Shown here in pieces: positions 55,776-64,000 of a stretch of 64,000 nucleotides of DNA; position 1 is the first letter of the stretch, and each line of letters begins with the position of its first letter. The notes under the pieces were generated by a model, which ran no database searches, was not told the origin of the DNA, and worked only from the letters and a program-made list of their open reading frames with translations. The stretch comes from an uncultured Oscillospiraceae bacterium (GTDB lineage Bacteria; Bacillota; Clostridia; Oscillospirales; Oscillospiraceae), in assembly GCA_900754965.1 (NCBI GenBank), contig CAAEEO010000007.1:130201-194200 (forward strand). Direction: 5' to 3'. A program made the translations under genes and the position numbers.

Positions 55776-56135
55776 ATGCATTTCCACCTGTCGCTCAAAT
55801 GGCGGGTTTTCTGTCTGGGGGCGCTGGTTCTGGCAGCATCCGCCGCTGCCGGCGCCGCCGTCCATTCCTTTGCCGCCGTTTCGCAGTCCGCCCCTGCACC
55901 CCCACCGCCGCCCCAGGTAGCGGCGCAGTACAGGGATTTTGAAACCGCCGCCTACATTCTAAAGGAACAGGACGGATATGTCGCGGTATTTTCGTCGAAC
56001 AGCGAAACGCCCCTGCAAATCACCGGTATTCCGGTGGCCGGACTGCCCTCCGCAGACCGGGCGCTGCTGGCCGAAGGCATTACCGCAGCAGACCGCGGAG
56101 CACTGCTGTGCCTGCTGGAAGATCTGGGTTCGTAA
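55776..56135 (+). CDS. BofC C-terminal-domain-like small protein
   Basis: 119 aa from ATG 55776 (GGGAGGGATCTGTC upstream). N-terminal membrane/signal segment (VFCLGALVLAASAAAGAAVH), Pro-rich linker (APAPPPPPQVAAQ), then about 60 residues (YILKEQDGYVAVFSSNSETP, LQITGIPVAGLPSADRALLA) matching the BofC C-terminal type domain seen in clostridial sporulation proteins. Exact role unknown. Confidence 0.7.
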   Translation: MHFHLSLKWRVFCLGALVLAASAAAGAAVHSFAAVSQSAPAPPPPPQVAAQYRDFETAAYILKEQDGYVAVFSSNSETPLQITGIPVAGLPSADRALLAEGITAADRGALLCLLEDLGS

Positions 56136-56153
56136 AAAAGAGAAAATTTCGGA

Positions 56154-56182
56154 TTGATTTCTTGCGGAAGATGGTATACAAT
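56154..56182 (+). promoter_or_regulatory. Promoter of the DUF1292 gene
   Basis: TTGATT (56154-56159), 17-base spacer, TACAAT (56177-56182). Confidence 0.6.
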
Positions 56183-56215
56183 ATGGATAGAAAGATACCC
56201 GGAGGTACCTGATCA

Positions 56216-56566
56216 ATGGCAGATGAAACCTTTGAAAGTGAGCTGATCACCGTAACTGACGAGAACGGTGAAGAGCATGAGCTGGAAGTCCTGGGCAACC
56301 TGGACTATAACGGCAAGACCTATTACCTGTTCGTTCCCTCCAATATCGACGAGATGGAAGTCAACGACCCGGATTATGGCTACATCATCCTGGAGTCCAT
56401 CATCGAAGGGGAGGACGAAGTGTTCCTGTCCATCGAAGATGACGAGGAACTGCAGGAGGTCTATGAGATGTTCATGGCCCTGATGGAAGAGGACGAAGGC
56501 GAATTCGACGAAGAGTTCGACGAGGAGACCATCCAGCGGGACCTGGCACAGGAGGATGAGGACTGA
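56216..56566 (+). CDS. DUF1292 acidic protein
   Basis: 116 aa, strongly acidic. ELITVTDENGEEHELEVLGN then YYLFVPSN and YIILESIIEGEDEVFLSIED fit the DUF1292 family, common in Firmicutes and often beside yrrK/yqgF. Function unknown. GGAGG ten bases upstream. Confidence 0.88.
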   Translation: MADETFESELITVTDENGEEHELEVLGNLDYNGKTYYLFVPSNIDEMEVNDPDYGYIILESIIEGEDEVFLSIEDDEELQEVYEMFMALMEEDEGEFDEEFDEETIQRDLAQEDED

Positions 56567-56593
56567 TTCGTCCCCTCCTCAAAACAAGTCAAT

Positions 56594-56790
56594 AAGCCCT
56601 GCGCTGTTCGTGGATTTTTTGGCCCTCTTAAACCCACATTTTTAATACGGAATGCCATATTCCGCAGTGAATTGCAGGCCTCCCGTCCGGGCTCGACCCG
56701 GTTGGAAGTTGGAAGCAGAGAAGCTGTGGAGAGGCGATCCACCTGCCGGAGACGTGCAGGTTATAATTGGGCCCCACGGCAGGGCGGGGT
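56594..56790 (+). ncRNA. ssrS: Probable 6S RNA
   Basis: About 190 bases with the 6S architecture. Closing stem GCCCTGC (56596-56602) / GCAGGGC (56779-56785), a 5'-side bulge GCTGTT, then CGTGG / CCACG, another bulge, GGCCC / GGGCC, and an open A/U-rich central region before a hairpin-rich terminal part. CUGCGCUGUUCG resembles E. coli 6S CUGAGAUGUUCG. No protein frame explains it, and TTTTTTC follows at about 56803. It would bind sigma-A RNA polymerase in stationary phase. No separate promoter is obvious; it may be processed from the DUF1292 transcript. Confidence 0.7.
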
Positions 56791-56933
56791 TTATGGTTTT
56801 TTCAACCACCCCGTCACTGTAACCGTAACAGAAGATCACATCACAAACAATGAATGCTACGACCTGATTCTCGATGTCTAATGTTAACAAGAAGATGTAA
56901 TTGCAAAGACAACTAGAGAAGAAGGCAGTTCAG

Positions 56934-57107
56934 ATGCAGATATTTGAAGGCCTATATATCGGTCTGCTTATCGCCATCTTGGGATGTGTGTTTACTTTCG
57001 TCTTTTCAAATTTCTTTGATCTCTTTTCGGAAGTTTACAGTTGGGGTGTCTTCCTTTGTTTTGTACAGGCTATGTTTTATCGGTTATCTAAGAATGATAA
57101 GAGATAA
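56934..57107 (+). CDS. Small membrane protein in an AT-rich islet
   Basis: 57 aa from ATG 56934, eight bases after AGAAGG. Two membrane helices (YIGLLIAILGCVFTFVFSNF and YSWGVFLCFVQAMFYRL) and a basic tail (SKNDKR). Codons are A/T-ending, unlike the surrounding genes, which suggests recent acquisition. The preceding AT-rich stretch 56820-56933 contains a frame fragment (HITNNECYDLILDV then stop) that may be debris of another gene. Confidence 0.55.
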   Translation: MQIFEGLYIGLLIAILGCVFTFVFSNFFDLFSEVYSWGVFLCFVQAMFYRLSKNDKR

Positions 57108-57184
57108 CAGACAGAATAAAGGGAAGTTTCTTTTCCTTTTATTCCGTTCAAAAGCACTCGATTATAAATGTAAAAGTTCAATCA

Positions 57185-57215
57185 AAATAAGCGGGGCGAT
57201 GCCCCACTTATTTTT
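57185..57215 (+). terminator. Terminator after the small membrane protein
   Basis: AAATAAGCGGGGC / GCCCCACTTATTT (one mismatch), loop GAT, then TTTTTC. Confidence 0.75.
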
Positions 57216-57226
57216 CTTCATCCAAT

Positions 57227-57263
57227 CAGAGGCTGCGCCCAATGGACGCAGCCTCTGGTTTTT
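57227..57263. terminator. Second hairpin, at the glyA 3' end
   Basis: CAGAGGCTGCG / CGCAGCCTCTG with a nine-base loop, followed on the plus strand by GTTTTTTA; also closes the leftward operon. Confidence 0.75.
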
Positions 57264-58516
57264 TATCCGTTCTGATACAGGGGGAACCGATCCGTCAGCG
57301 CCTTGACCTGCTCCCGCAGAGCGTCGATCCGCTGAGGGAAATCTTCCCGGGCCGTTTCGCAGATCAGCCGGCCCACCTCCCGCATTTCCGCCTCCCGGAA
57401 TCCCCGGGAAGTGACCGCAGGCGTGCCCACCCGAATGCCGGAAGTGACAAAAGGACTTTCCGGGTCATTGGGGATGGTATTTTTATTGGCCGTGATATAC
57501 ACTTCGTCCAGCCGATGCTCCATTTCCTTGCCTGTCAGGTGTACAGGCCGCAGATCCACCAGTGCCAGATGGTTGTCCGTACCGCCGGAAACCAGATCCA
57601 GACCGCCCTCCAACAGCGCCTCCGCCATTGCCTTGGCGTTCTTCACAATCTGCTCCTGGTAAGTCTTGAACTCCGGCTGCAATGCCTCGCCCAGCGCCAC
57701 GGCCTTGGCCGCAATGATATGCTCCAGAGGCCCACCCTGAGAACCGGGGAAGATGGCGGAATTCAGCTTTTTGGCAATGTCTTCATCGTTGCACAGCAGC
57801 ATACCGCCCCGGGGTCCCCGCAGAGTCTTGTGGGTGGTGGTGGAAACCACATCCGCATAGGGAATGGGGGAAGGATGCAGACCTGCTGCCACCAGTCCGG
57901 CAATGTGGGCCATGTCCACAAACAGGTACGCCCCCACTTCCTGGGCGATCTCATGGAACGCCTTGAAATCAATGATCCGGGGGTATGCCGAGGCGCCGGC
58001 CAGGATCATCTTCGGGCGGTGCTCTTTGGCCAGCTGGCGCACCTGGTCATAGTCGATGCGTCCGTTTTCATCCACTCCGTAGGCCACCATGTGGTAATTC
58101 TTTCCAGAGAAGTTTTTCGGGGAGCCATGGGTCAGATGTCCACCGTTGTCCAAGCTCATGCCCAACACGGTATCCCCGTGCTCACACAACGCCTGGTACA
58201 CGGCAAAGTTCGCCTGGGCGCCGGAATGAGGCTGCACATTGGCAAACTTGGCGCCGAACAGTTTCTTTGCCCGCTCAATGGCAATATTTTCCACCACATC
58301 CACGCACTGGCAGCCGCCGTAGTACCGTTTTCCGGGATAGCCTTCCGCATATTTATTGGTCAGCACCGTGCCGGCTGCCGCCAACACTGCGGGACTGACG
58401 ATATTTTCCGAGGCGATCAGCTCGATATTCTGCTGCTGCCGGGCAAATTCTGCCTGCACAGCGCTGCCCACCTCCGGGTCCTGAGCCGCGATCAGCTCCA
58501 TGAGTTCTTTGATCAT
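57263..58516 (-). CDS. glyA: Serine hydroxymethyltransferase
   Basis: 417 aa from ATG 58516 (GGAG eight bases upstream). PLP lysine Lys230 in [13 protein letters not shown], plus [14 protein letters not shown] and [18 protein letters not shown]. Serine + THF to glycine + methylene-THF, feeding FolD/FchA. A GC hairpin without T-run (58543-58566) separates it from the patatin gene, so partial read-through of one operon is likely. Confidence 0.97.
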   Translation of the reverse strand: MIKELMELIAAQDPEVGSAVQAEFARQQQNIELIASENIVSPAVLAAAGTVLTNKYAEGYPGKRYYGGCQCVDVVENIAIERAKKLFGAKFANVQPHSGAQANFAVYQALCEHGDTVLGMSLDNGGHLTHGSPKNFSGKNYHMVAYGVDENGRIDYDQVRQLAKEHRPKMILAGASAYPRIIDFKAFHEIAQEVGAYLFVDMAHIAGLVAAGLHPSPIPYADVVSTTTHKTLRGPRGGMLLCNDEDIAKKLNSAIFPGSQGGPLEHIIAAKAVALGEALQPEFKTYQEQIVKNAKAMAEALLEGGLDLVSGGTDNHLALVDLRPVHLTGKEMEHRLDEVYITANKNTIPNDPESPFVTSGIRVGTPAVTSRGFREAEMREVGRLICETAREDFPQRIDALREQVKALTDRFPLYQNG

Positions 58517-58568
58517 CGGGAACACTCCTTTTCTATGTTGACCGTCCCGGCAAGCCGGGCGGGGTCTT

Positions 58569-59423
58569 TCAGATTTCCAAATAGCGTTTCAGCGCGTCGA
58601 TCCGGTCGTCCGTATCCCGTTCCCCCAGCAGATACCAGTCCGTCAGCTTTTCAACATCCCGTTCCAGACGGGACACCGACAAACTGGGGTCCGACGGCTG
58701 CAGGACAAAAATCTTCCCTTCTGCCTCCAGTTGCTGCAGCACGCGCCGTGTCCGGTTGTATCGATCCTCATTTTCTTCCAGCGCCTTCATCAGATGGGGG
58801 AATTGCCGGTATTTCTGCCACTCCAGCAGCTGTTTGCCAAAGCTTTTCTCTTTTTTCCGATAGGTCAGAGGCCGACTGGCAACCACTACCACTTTCTCAT
58901 ATCCCTGTTTCAGCGCCCACAGGGCCGGATTATAGTCCGTCAGTCCGCCGTCCAGGTACAGACCATCCCCCACCGCCGCCATGGGCATGACAAAGGGCAT
59001 GGCCGTAGAGGCCCGGAGCATCTCCGGCAGCGGATAGTCCTCCTTGGAAAAATAGGTCGGCATCCCCGTCCGGCAATCCGTGGCCACGATATACAGCCTC
59101 TGTCCCCCGTGATAAAACTGCTCTTCGTCAAAGGGACATTTTTTCTGCACATCCTCAGAGAAGATGAATCCCACATCAATCAGCGCCCCGCTGTTGTGCA
59201 GTGCCTGCCGCCCCACATACCGGGAATCCCCCCGATACAGCCGATTCAGCGTCAGCGTACGCCGATACTGACGGCTGACATAGTTGCTGGCGCAAAGCGC
59301 CCCCGCCGAGACTCCCACCGTGGTTTCAAAATACAATTCGTGTTTCAGAAGGCTGTCCATCACGCCTCCGGCATACAGACCACGGAATGCGCCGCCTTCA
59401 CTGACCAATGCTGCTGAGATCAA
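58569..59423 (-). CDS. Patatin-like phospholipase (RssA type)
   Basis: 284 aa from a TTG preceded by GGAAGGG. Oxyanion loop [13 protein letters not shown], nucleophile Ser39 in GVSAGAL, and catalytic Asp in [11 protein letters not shown]. No signal peptide; acts on membrane lipids from the cytoplasm. It lies 15 bases downstream of nrdG. Confidence 0.9.
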   Translation of the reverse strand: MISAALVSEGGAFRGLYAGGVMDSLLKHELYFETTVGVSAGALCASNYVSRQYRRTLTLNRLYRGDSRYVGRQALHNSGALIDVGFIFSEDVQKKCPFDEEQFYHGGQRLYIVATDCRTGMPTYFSKEDYPLPEMLRASTAMPFVMPMAAVGDGLYLDGGLTDYNPALWALKQGYEKVVVVASRPLTYRKKEKSFGKQLLEWQKYRQFPHLMKALEENEDRYNRTRRVLQQLEAEGKIFVLQPSDPSLSVSRLERDVEKLTDWYLLGERDTDDRIDALKRYLEI

Positions 59424-59438
59424 GTGTTTCCCTTCCTT

Positions 59439-59963
59439 TCAGAATGTCAGAGTCACTACCTGGCCGCTCTCCAGAGATTTGGGCAGGTCAATGATCCGCT
59501 GGTTGGCCGACCCCTTAAAGTTCAGCCGAATATCCTTCAGTTCTTCCTGGAACCGGCCGTCTACCAATACATCCATGCAGCGGAGCATCTCGTCCGTCAC
59601 TTCGCACCGGGGGTGGCTGCCCTCCCGGAGCAGTTCTTCATCCAGCAGGAATCCGGTATAACACCAGATGGTTTTCCCCGGCAGACGGCTGCGGATCTTC
59701 CGCAGCAGGGGCATCAACGCCCGCTGATTGGACGGTTCCATGGGATCGCCCCCCAACAGGGTCAGTCCGTCGATATAGGAGTGATCCAACAGCCGGAGCA
59801 CTTCCTCCTCCGTTTCCTCGGTAAACGGCTCTCCATAGTCGAAATTCCAGGTTTCCGGCTGGAAACAGCCGGGGCAGTGATTGGTACAGCCGGAAACAAA
59901 CAGAGAGATCCGCATCCCCGGGCCGTTGGCCACATCACAATTTTTCAGCGCACAGTAATTCAT
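59439..59963 (-). CDS. nrdG: Anaerobic ribonucleotide reductase activating protein
   Basis: 174 aa from ATG 59963. Radical-SAM cysteines Cys26, Cys30, Cys33 (CTNHCPGC, C-x3-C-x2-C) and LLGGDPMEPSN. Installs the glycyl radical on NrdD. GAGAGGAAGAG upstream. Confidence 0.95.
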   Translation of the reverse strand: MNYCALKNCDVANGPGMRISLFVSGCTNHCPGCFQPETWNFDYGEPFTEETEEEVLRLLDHSYIDGLTLLGGDPMEPSNQRALMPLLRKIRSRLPGKTIWCYTGFLLDEELLREGSHPRCEVTDEMLRCMDVLVDGRFQEELKDIRLNFKGSANQRIIDLPKSLESGQVVTLTF

Positions 59964-59985
59964 AACTCTTCCTCTCAAAATGCGG

Positions 59986-60008
59986 ACAGCCCCGCAGTGC
60001 GGGGCTGT
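59986..60008 (-). promoter_or_regulatory. Intercistronic hairpin between nrdD and nrdG
   Basis: ACAGCCCCGCA / TGCGGGGCTGT with one-base loop (in practice three to five). Only a weak T-run (CATTTTG) follows, so it may reduce nrdG relative to nrdD or protect the nrdD 3' end. Confidence 0.65.
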
Positions 60009-60028
60009 ATGGTTTTCATCGTTTCGAT

Positions 60029-62242
60029 TTAGCCGCAGCAAACGCCCTTGACCGGCTCGTCCAGACTCACGTGCAAAACCCGATCCCGGATTTCTTCCGT
60101 GCGTCCCTGGTTCCAGTACTGGGTGCCGATATATCCGCAGGTGCGGCGGGCCACATTCATTTTGTTCTGGTCGGTGTTGCCGCAAACCGGGCATTTCCAG
60201 ACCAGTTTTCCGTCGTCCTCCACAATCTGGATCTCCCCGTCGTAGCCGCAGACCTGGCAGAAATCGCTCTTGCAGTTCAGCTCTGCATACATAATGTTGT
60301 CGTAAATAAACCGGATAAGTGCCATCACGCCGGGAATGTTGTTCTGCATATCCGGCACTTCCACATAGCTGATGGCGCCGCCGGGAGACAGAGCCTGGAA
60401 CTTGGCCTCAAAGGTAAACTTGTCAAAGGCGGAAATTTCCTCGCCCACATGGACATGGTAGCTGTTGGTGATGTATCCCTTGTCCGTAATGCCCGGGATG
60501 ATGCCGAATCGGCTCTGCAGGCATTTGGCGAACTTGTAAGTGGTGGACTCCAGGGGCGTGCCATACAGAGAAAAGTCAATGTTATGGGCCTGTTTCCACT
60601 CCTTGCACTTATCGTTCATGTGCTGCATCACAGACAGGGCAAACGGCTCGCCCTCAGGGTCAGTGTGAGACTTGCCGGTCATGTACTTCACGCACTCGTA
60701 CAGGCCTGCATAGCCCAGAGAGATGGTGGAATAGCCGCCGAACAGCAGCTTATCAATGGTCTCGCCCTTTTTCAGCCGGGCCAGTGCGCCGTACTGCCAC
60801 AGAATGGGCGCCGCATCGGACAGAGTGCCTCTCAAGCGGTTGTGCCGGCACATCAATGCCCGATGGCACAGCTCCAAACGCTCATCGAAGATCTGCCAGA
60901 ACTTGTCCATATCGCCGCCGGAACTCAGCGCCACATCCACCAGGTTGATGGTGACAACGCCCTGATTAAACCGGCCGTAGTACTTGGGCTGATTGGTCTC
61001 CGGGTCCACATAGGGGGTCAGGAAACTGCGGCAGCCCATGCAGGTATAGCAATGGCCTTCGCCGTTTTTATCCACTTTCAGTTCCAGCATCTTTTTCTCG
61101 GAGATATAGTCCGGAACCATGCGCTTGGCGGTGCATTTGGCGGCCAGTTCCGTCAGATAGTAGTAGGGAGAATCGTGGTGAATATTCTGCTCCTCCAGCA
61201 CATAGATCAGCTTGGGGAACGCAGGCGTCACAGCCACGCCCACCTCGTTTTTCACGCCGGCAATCCGCTGTTTCAGCACTTCCTCAATGATCTTGGCCAG
61301 ATCTTTTTTCTCCTGCTCATTTTTGGCCTCGCCCAGATACATGAACACCGTCACAAAGGGGGCCTGTCCATTGGTGGTCAGCAGCGTCACCACCTGGTAC
61401 TGGATGGTCTGCACGCCCCGGGTGATCTCATCCTCCACCCGCTTTTCCACCAGCGCACGAATCTGCTCCTCACTGGCCTGCACGCCGGCCTCTTCAAACT
61501 CCCGGCGCACCTGTCGGTCAAACTTCTCCCGGCTGACCTGGACAAAGGGAGCCAGGTGGGCCAGAGAAATGCTCTGTCCGCCGTACTGGTTGGAAGCCAC
61601 CTGGGCAATGATCTGCGTGGCAATATTGCAAGCCGTAGAGAATGAGTGGGGACGCTCGATCATGGTGCCGGAGATGACCGTTCCGTTCTGGAGCATATCC
61701 TCCAGGTTCACCAGATCGCAGTTGTGCATCCGCTGTGCATAGTAGTCTGCATCGTGGAAGTGGATGATACCCGCATCATGGGCCTCCACGATTTCTTTCG
61801 GCAGCAGCATCCGGCGGGTCAGATCTTTGCTCACTTCGCCGGCCATATAGTCCCGCATCACAGAGTTGATTTGGGGATTCTTATTGGAGTTTTCCTGATT
61901 GGCCACTTCATTGGTGCAGTCGATCAGACTCAAAATGGTATCATCTGTGGTGTTTGCCCGACGGACCAGGCTGCGCTCATAGCGGTATGTGATATAAGCT
62001 CTGGCTAGCACATAGGCGCCGTGGCCCATCAGCTGAACTTCCACCAGATCCTGGATTTCTTCCACATCCGGCGTATGTCCCAGTTTTCCGCATTTGTAGG
62101 TAACAATATCGGTGATATCCTGAATATCCTCCATATTCAGGCGATTCTTCTCCGGCACTGCCAAATTGGCTTTACAGATGGCAGCGGTAATCTTCTCAGG
62201 GTCAAAAACATCCTCAGAACCGTTGCGTTTGATGACCTTCAT
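60029..62242 (-). CDS. nrdD: Anaerobic ribonucleoside-triphosphate reductase
   Basis: 737 aa. N-terminal ATP-cone (MKVIKRNGSEDVFDPEKITA) for allosteric control, a class III barrel, C-terminal zinc site (CQVCGYDG, CPVCGNTDQ) and the glycyl-radical motif TCGYIGTQYW. Makes dNTPs without oxygen, using formate as reductant in most relatives. AAAGGGGAAAGACG before the ATG. Confidence 0.97.
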   Translation of the reverse strand: MKVIKRNGSEDVFDPEKITAAICKANLAVPEKNRLNMEDIQDITDIVTYKCGKLGHTPDVEEIQDLVEVQLMGHGAYVLARAYITYRYERSLVRRANTTDDTILSLIDCTNEVANQENSNKNPQINSVMRDYMAGEVSKDLTRRMLLPKEIVEAHDAGIIHFHDADYYAQRMHNCDLVNLEDMLQNGTVISGTMIERPHSFSTACNIATQIIAQVASNQYGGQSISLAHLAPFVQVSREKFDRQVRREFEEAGVQASEEQIRALVEKRVEDEITRGVQTIQYQVVTLLTTNGQAPFVTVFMYLGEAKNEQEKKDLAKIIEEVLKQRIAGVKNEVGVAVTPAFPKLIYVLEEQNIHHDSPYYYLTELAAKCTAKRMVPDYISEKKMLELKVDKNGEGHCYTCMGCRSFLTPYVDPETNQPKYYGRFNQGVVTINLVDVALSSGGDMDKFWQIFDERLELCHRALMCRHNRLRGTLSDAAPILWQYGALARLKKGETIDKLLFGGYSTISLGYAGLYECVKYMTGKSHTDPEGEPFALSVMQHMNDKCKEWKQAHNIDFSLYGTPLESTTYKFAKCLQSRFGIIPGITDKGYITNSYHVHVGEEISAFDKFTFEAKFQALSPGGAISYVEVPDMQNNIPGVMALIRFIYDNIMYAELNCKSDFCQVCGYDGEIQIVEDDGKLVWKCPVCGNTDQNKMNVARRTCGYIGTQYWNQGRTEEIRDRVLHVSLDEPVKGVCCG

Positions 62243-62321
62243 CGTCTTTCCCCTTTCTGTATTTCCTCATTGCCGGACAGGCGTTCTGTCGCCGCCAGCA
62301 AAACATTTGTATATAATCCTC

Positions 62322-62337
62322 TCCCCAGATATTGTGC
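62322..62337. promoter_or_regulatory. NrdR box candidate, distal
   Basis: Leftward CACAATATCTGG matches most of the consensus acaCwATATATwGtgt and lies downstream of the -10. Confidence 0.45.
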
Positions 62338-62351
62338 ATATTTTGGGTGCG

Positions 62352-62367
62352 TGGATAAATATAGCAC
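62352..62367. promoter_or_regulatory. NrdR box candidate overlapping the nrdD -10
   Basis: Leftward CTATATTTAT fits the same consensus; it is 30 bases from the other box, close to the usual three helical turns. Confidence 0.45.
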
Positions 62368-62386
62368 AAGTTCTTGTGCCTTTCAA
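62358..62386 (-). promoter_or_regulatory. Promoter of the nrdDG operon
   Basis: Leftward TTGAAA (62381-62386), 17-base spacer, TATATT (62358-62363). The spacer is itself a 7-bp inverted repeat, GCACAAGTTCTTGTGC (62364-62379). Confidence 0.65.
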
Positions 62387-62457
62387 GAGCGTTTCCCGTT
62401 TTTCAGCAGAATGCCCAATTTTGCTCCACCCGTTTTCTCACCCGATAATTTTTCGTC

Positions 62458-62485
62458 AAAAGGGGCAGATGTTCCCATCTGCCCC
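62458..62485 (-). terminator. Terminator of dpaAB
   Basis: GGGGCAGATG / CATCTGCCCC, four-base loop, leftward TTTT, five bases after the dpaB stop. Confidence 0.8.
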
Positions 62486-62489
62486 GGGT

Positions 62490-63062
62490 TTATGCCAAAA
62501 TCGGCTGAATTTGTTTCCCCTCCAGTGCAGCCAACACGGTCTGCTCCACTTTTGTGAAATCTGCTGCCAGAGAGGTCGGTTTTTTCTCCGGGTCATCCTG
62601 CCCAAAGGGCACGAAATAATACCCCTTGCGCACCATCAGCTCCCCGATGTTTTTCAGACTGGCCGACAGGCCGTCGTTGGTGCTCATGGCAATCACCACC
62701 GGGCGGCCGTTGCGCAGATGGGCCTTGGCCGCCATGGTAACGGCGGTATCGGTGATTCCTGCCGCCAGTTTTCCCAATGTATTGCCCGTACAGGGGGCGA
62801 TTACCAGAACATCGAACAACTTTCCCGGTCCCACCTGCTCTGCCTCCGAAACGGTGCGCATCACCGGCTTTCCCGTCAGTTTCTCCAACCGCGCCCGATG
62901 CACAGCCGCCGGGCCAAACCGGGTGTCCGTACCGGCAGCGGCCTCTGACATGATCCCAGTCATCTCATACCGCCGGGACAACGGTTCCATCTGGCTCAGC
63001 ACTTTTTCGAATGTACAAAACGAACCGCACATCGCAAGTCCGATCCGCAGTTTGTCGCTCAC
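62490..63062 (-). CDS. dpaB: Dipicolinate synthase subunit B
   Basis: 190 aa from a GTG at 63062 (GAGGCGATGAGAT upstream). Flavoprotein-like fold: LRIGLAMCGSFCTFEK, VLVIAPCTGNTLGKLAAGIT, PVVIAMSTNDGLSASLKNIG. With DpaA makes the dipicolinic acid of the spore core (SpoVFB). Eleven bases after dpaA. Confidence 0.95.
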   Translation of the reverse strand: MSDKLRIGLAMCGSFCTFEKVLSQMEPLSRRYEMTGIMSEAAAGTDTRFGPAAVHRARLEKLTGKPVMRTVSEAEQVGPGKLFDVLVIAPCTGNTLGKLAAGITDTAVTMAAKAHLRNGRPVVIAMSTNDGLSASLKNIGELMVRKGYYFVPFGQDDPEKKPTSLAADFTKVEQTVLAALEGKQIQPILA

Positions 63063-63073
63063 ATCTCATCGCC

Positions 63074-63919
63074 TCAAATCAAATGATAGATCGTGTCTGC
63101 GATTGCCGCTGCCGCACTGGCCGGCGCAGTTTTGCCCGGCAGTCCTCTAGCCTCCACCACGCGAACCCCCAGCGTCCGGGCCGCCTCCCGGTCGATCCCG
63201 CCGGGTTTGGAAGCCAGTTCCAGAATCAATGCACCCCGGGGCAGACAGGCCAGTCGGCGGCCGGACAGCACCAGGGACGGCACCGTGTTGATGACCACCG
63301 AAAACTGCGGCAAGATCCGCTCCAGTTCCCCGGTGTCCGCTGTCCCCAGACACATTCCCCGGCACCAGGCCCGTTCCCGTTCCTGTCGGGAGGACACCGT
63401 CACCTGAGCGCCCAGGGCCTTCAGCCGCAGTCCCAGCAGTTTTCCGATGCGCCCGGCGCCAACCAGCAGGATCTGACTTCCCATCAGGCACTGATCGGTC
63501 TCCCGGATCAGGACGCCCACAGCCCCCTCCGCCGTCAGCGCAGCATTTTTCACGGCAAGCTCTTCCACGGTCAGGAGGTCTGTCATATCGATTCCTCGCA
63601 CAGCAAGCCCTTCTGCCGTTTTCCGATCCACCGCACCGGCAAATACCGGTATCCCAGGGGTCAGTTTTCCCAGCAGCGGTGCCAGAGGGATCTCCTGTTT
63701 GCTCAGGGGCGCATGGAGCATCCCTGCCTTCGATGACATGGGTACCGGGAGCACCACGCATTGCGCCCCCTCCAGTGCCGCCTCAGGTGTGGAGAAATTT
63801 CCTTCCGTCCCCTGTGGACTGCCCTCCAGTGCAAATGTCCGCACCTCATGCCCATCCTGCCGCAGGCGGCTGACCAGATAGACACTGCGTTCATCGCCGC
63901 CAAGAACCGAAAATTTCAT
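63074..63919 (-). CDS. dpaA: Dipicolinate synthase subunit A
   Basis: 281 aa. Dehydrogenase fold with FSVLGGDERSVYLVSRLRQD at the N-terminus, NAD(P) motif LVGAGRIGKLLGLRLKALGA, and LELASKPGGIDREAARTLG near the end. Oxidises the dihydrodipicolinate-pathway intermediate to dipicolinate in the mother cell (SpoVFA). AAGGAGG before the ATG. Confidence 0.95.
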   Translation of the reverse strand: MKFSVLGGDERSVYLVSRLRQDGHEVRTFALEGSPQGTEGNFSTPEAALEGAQCVVLPVPMSSKAGMLHAPLSKQEIPLAPLLGKLTPGIPVFAGAVDRKTAEGLAVRGIDMTDLLTVEELAVKNAALTAEGAVGVLIRETDQCLMGSQILLVGAGRIGKLLGLRLKALGAQVTVSSRQERERAWCRGMCLGTADTGELERILPQFSVVINTVPSLVLSGRRLACLPRGALILELASKPGGIDREAARTLGVRVVEARGLPGKTAPASAAAAIADTIYHLI

Positions 63920-63940
63920 GTAACGACCTCCTTCCGCATC

Positions 63941-63948
63941 ATTCTATG
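63941..63948 (-). promoter_or_regulatory. Possible mother-cell sigma -10 of dpaAB
   Basis: Leftward CATAGAAT, one mismatch to the sigma-E/K -10 (CATACAAT); the -35 is not clear. Confidence 0.3.
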
Positions 63949-64000
63949 CGCCCCGCCTCCGACTGACACAACCCCCCGCCCCGGCGGTCTGCATCAAACA

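Noticed and set aside
56690..56720. tRNA-like T-loop (GGGCTCGACCCGG)
   Set aside because: No acceptor, D or anticodon arms around it; it is a hairpin of the ncRNA candidate.
56672..56881. 69-codon frame within the 6S RNA candidate
   Set aside because: No ribosome site, Arg-rich composition from structured RNA sequence. Only its AT-rich last 20 codons might be gene debris.

Overview
The window is chromosomal DNA from a spore-forming, strictly anaerobic, fairly GC-rich Firmicute of the class Clostridia, most likely the Oscillospiraceae/Ruminococcaceae group. The evidence is strong AGGAGG ribosome sites, TTGACA-N17-TATAAT promoters, a CIRCE-controlled groESL, an S-box (SAM-I) leader on metK, the anaerobic nucleotide reductase nrdDG, the folate one-carbon genes fhs-fchA-folD, and sporulation genes (dipicolinate synthase dpaAB, YtvI-like, SpoVK/CbbX-like, BofC-like, a collagen-like spore-surface candidate). 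I saw no prophage, insertion sequence, CRISPR array, tRNA or rRNA. TTG and GTG starts are common, so several starts were set from the ribosome site.

Layout. 1-4.3 kb: 5' part of htpG, a CbxX/SpoVK-type AAA+ ATPase, and a MarR regulator with a membrane-anchored Ntn-hydrolase. 4.4-8.2 kb: fhs-fchA-folD-nudix operon with ATGA overlaps. 8.3-12.4 kb: a coiled-coil protein, then an ACT/HTH protein-hom-lysC operon with a possible 60-codon ORF in the hom-lysC gap. 12.5-20.1 kb: YtvI, a HAAS membrane pair, proS, a small exporter, a P-loop kinase-CYTH fusion, an AEC transporter and an HD protein. 20.2-28.2 kb: glnA - ANTAR antiterminator - gltB - gltD, with a structured glnA leader that can form mutually exclusive hairpins. 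28.5-36.3 kb: PAP2 phosphatase, nicotinamidase-like hydrolase, efp and zinc-ribbon genes, and a ComEA-like/response regulator/kinase/YqeG/peptidase operon. 36.4-48.6 kb: D,D-carboxypeptidase, RNA methyltransferase, lipid kinase, groESL, an AlgI/AlgJ-like O-acetylation pair, cardiolipin synthase, a ThrE exporter and a PAP2-like protein. 48.7-57.2 kb: SAM riboswitch-metK, a collagen-like protein and glycosyltransferase each behind a mother-cell sigma-type promoter, NlpC/P60, class A PBP, BofC-like, DUF1292, a probable 6S RNA and an AT-rich islet with a small membrane protein. 57.2-64 kb: nrdD-nrdG-patatin-glyA behind candidate NrdR boxes, and dpaA-dpaB.

How the parts fit. Nitrogen assimilation (glnA, glt) looks regulated by transcription antitermination rather than by a GlnR-type repressor. 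One-carbon flux appears split between a FolD that has lost two cyclohydrolase residues and a separate FchA; glyA elsewhere feeds the same pool. The spore genes (dpaAB, collagen-like protein, glycosyltransferase) are scattered but share mother-cell-like promoters. The best candidates for new biology are the glnA/ANTAR leader, the monofunctional FolD plus FchA, the collagen-like/glycosyltransferase pair, the kinase-CYTH fusion, the small ORF between hom and lysC, and the 6S-RNA/AT-rich islet.
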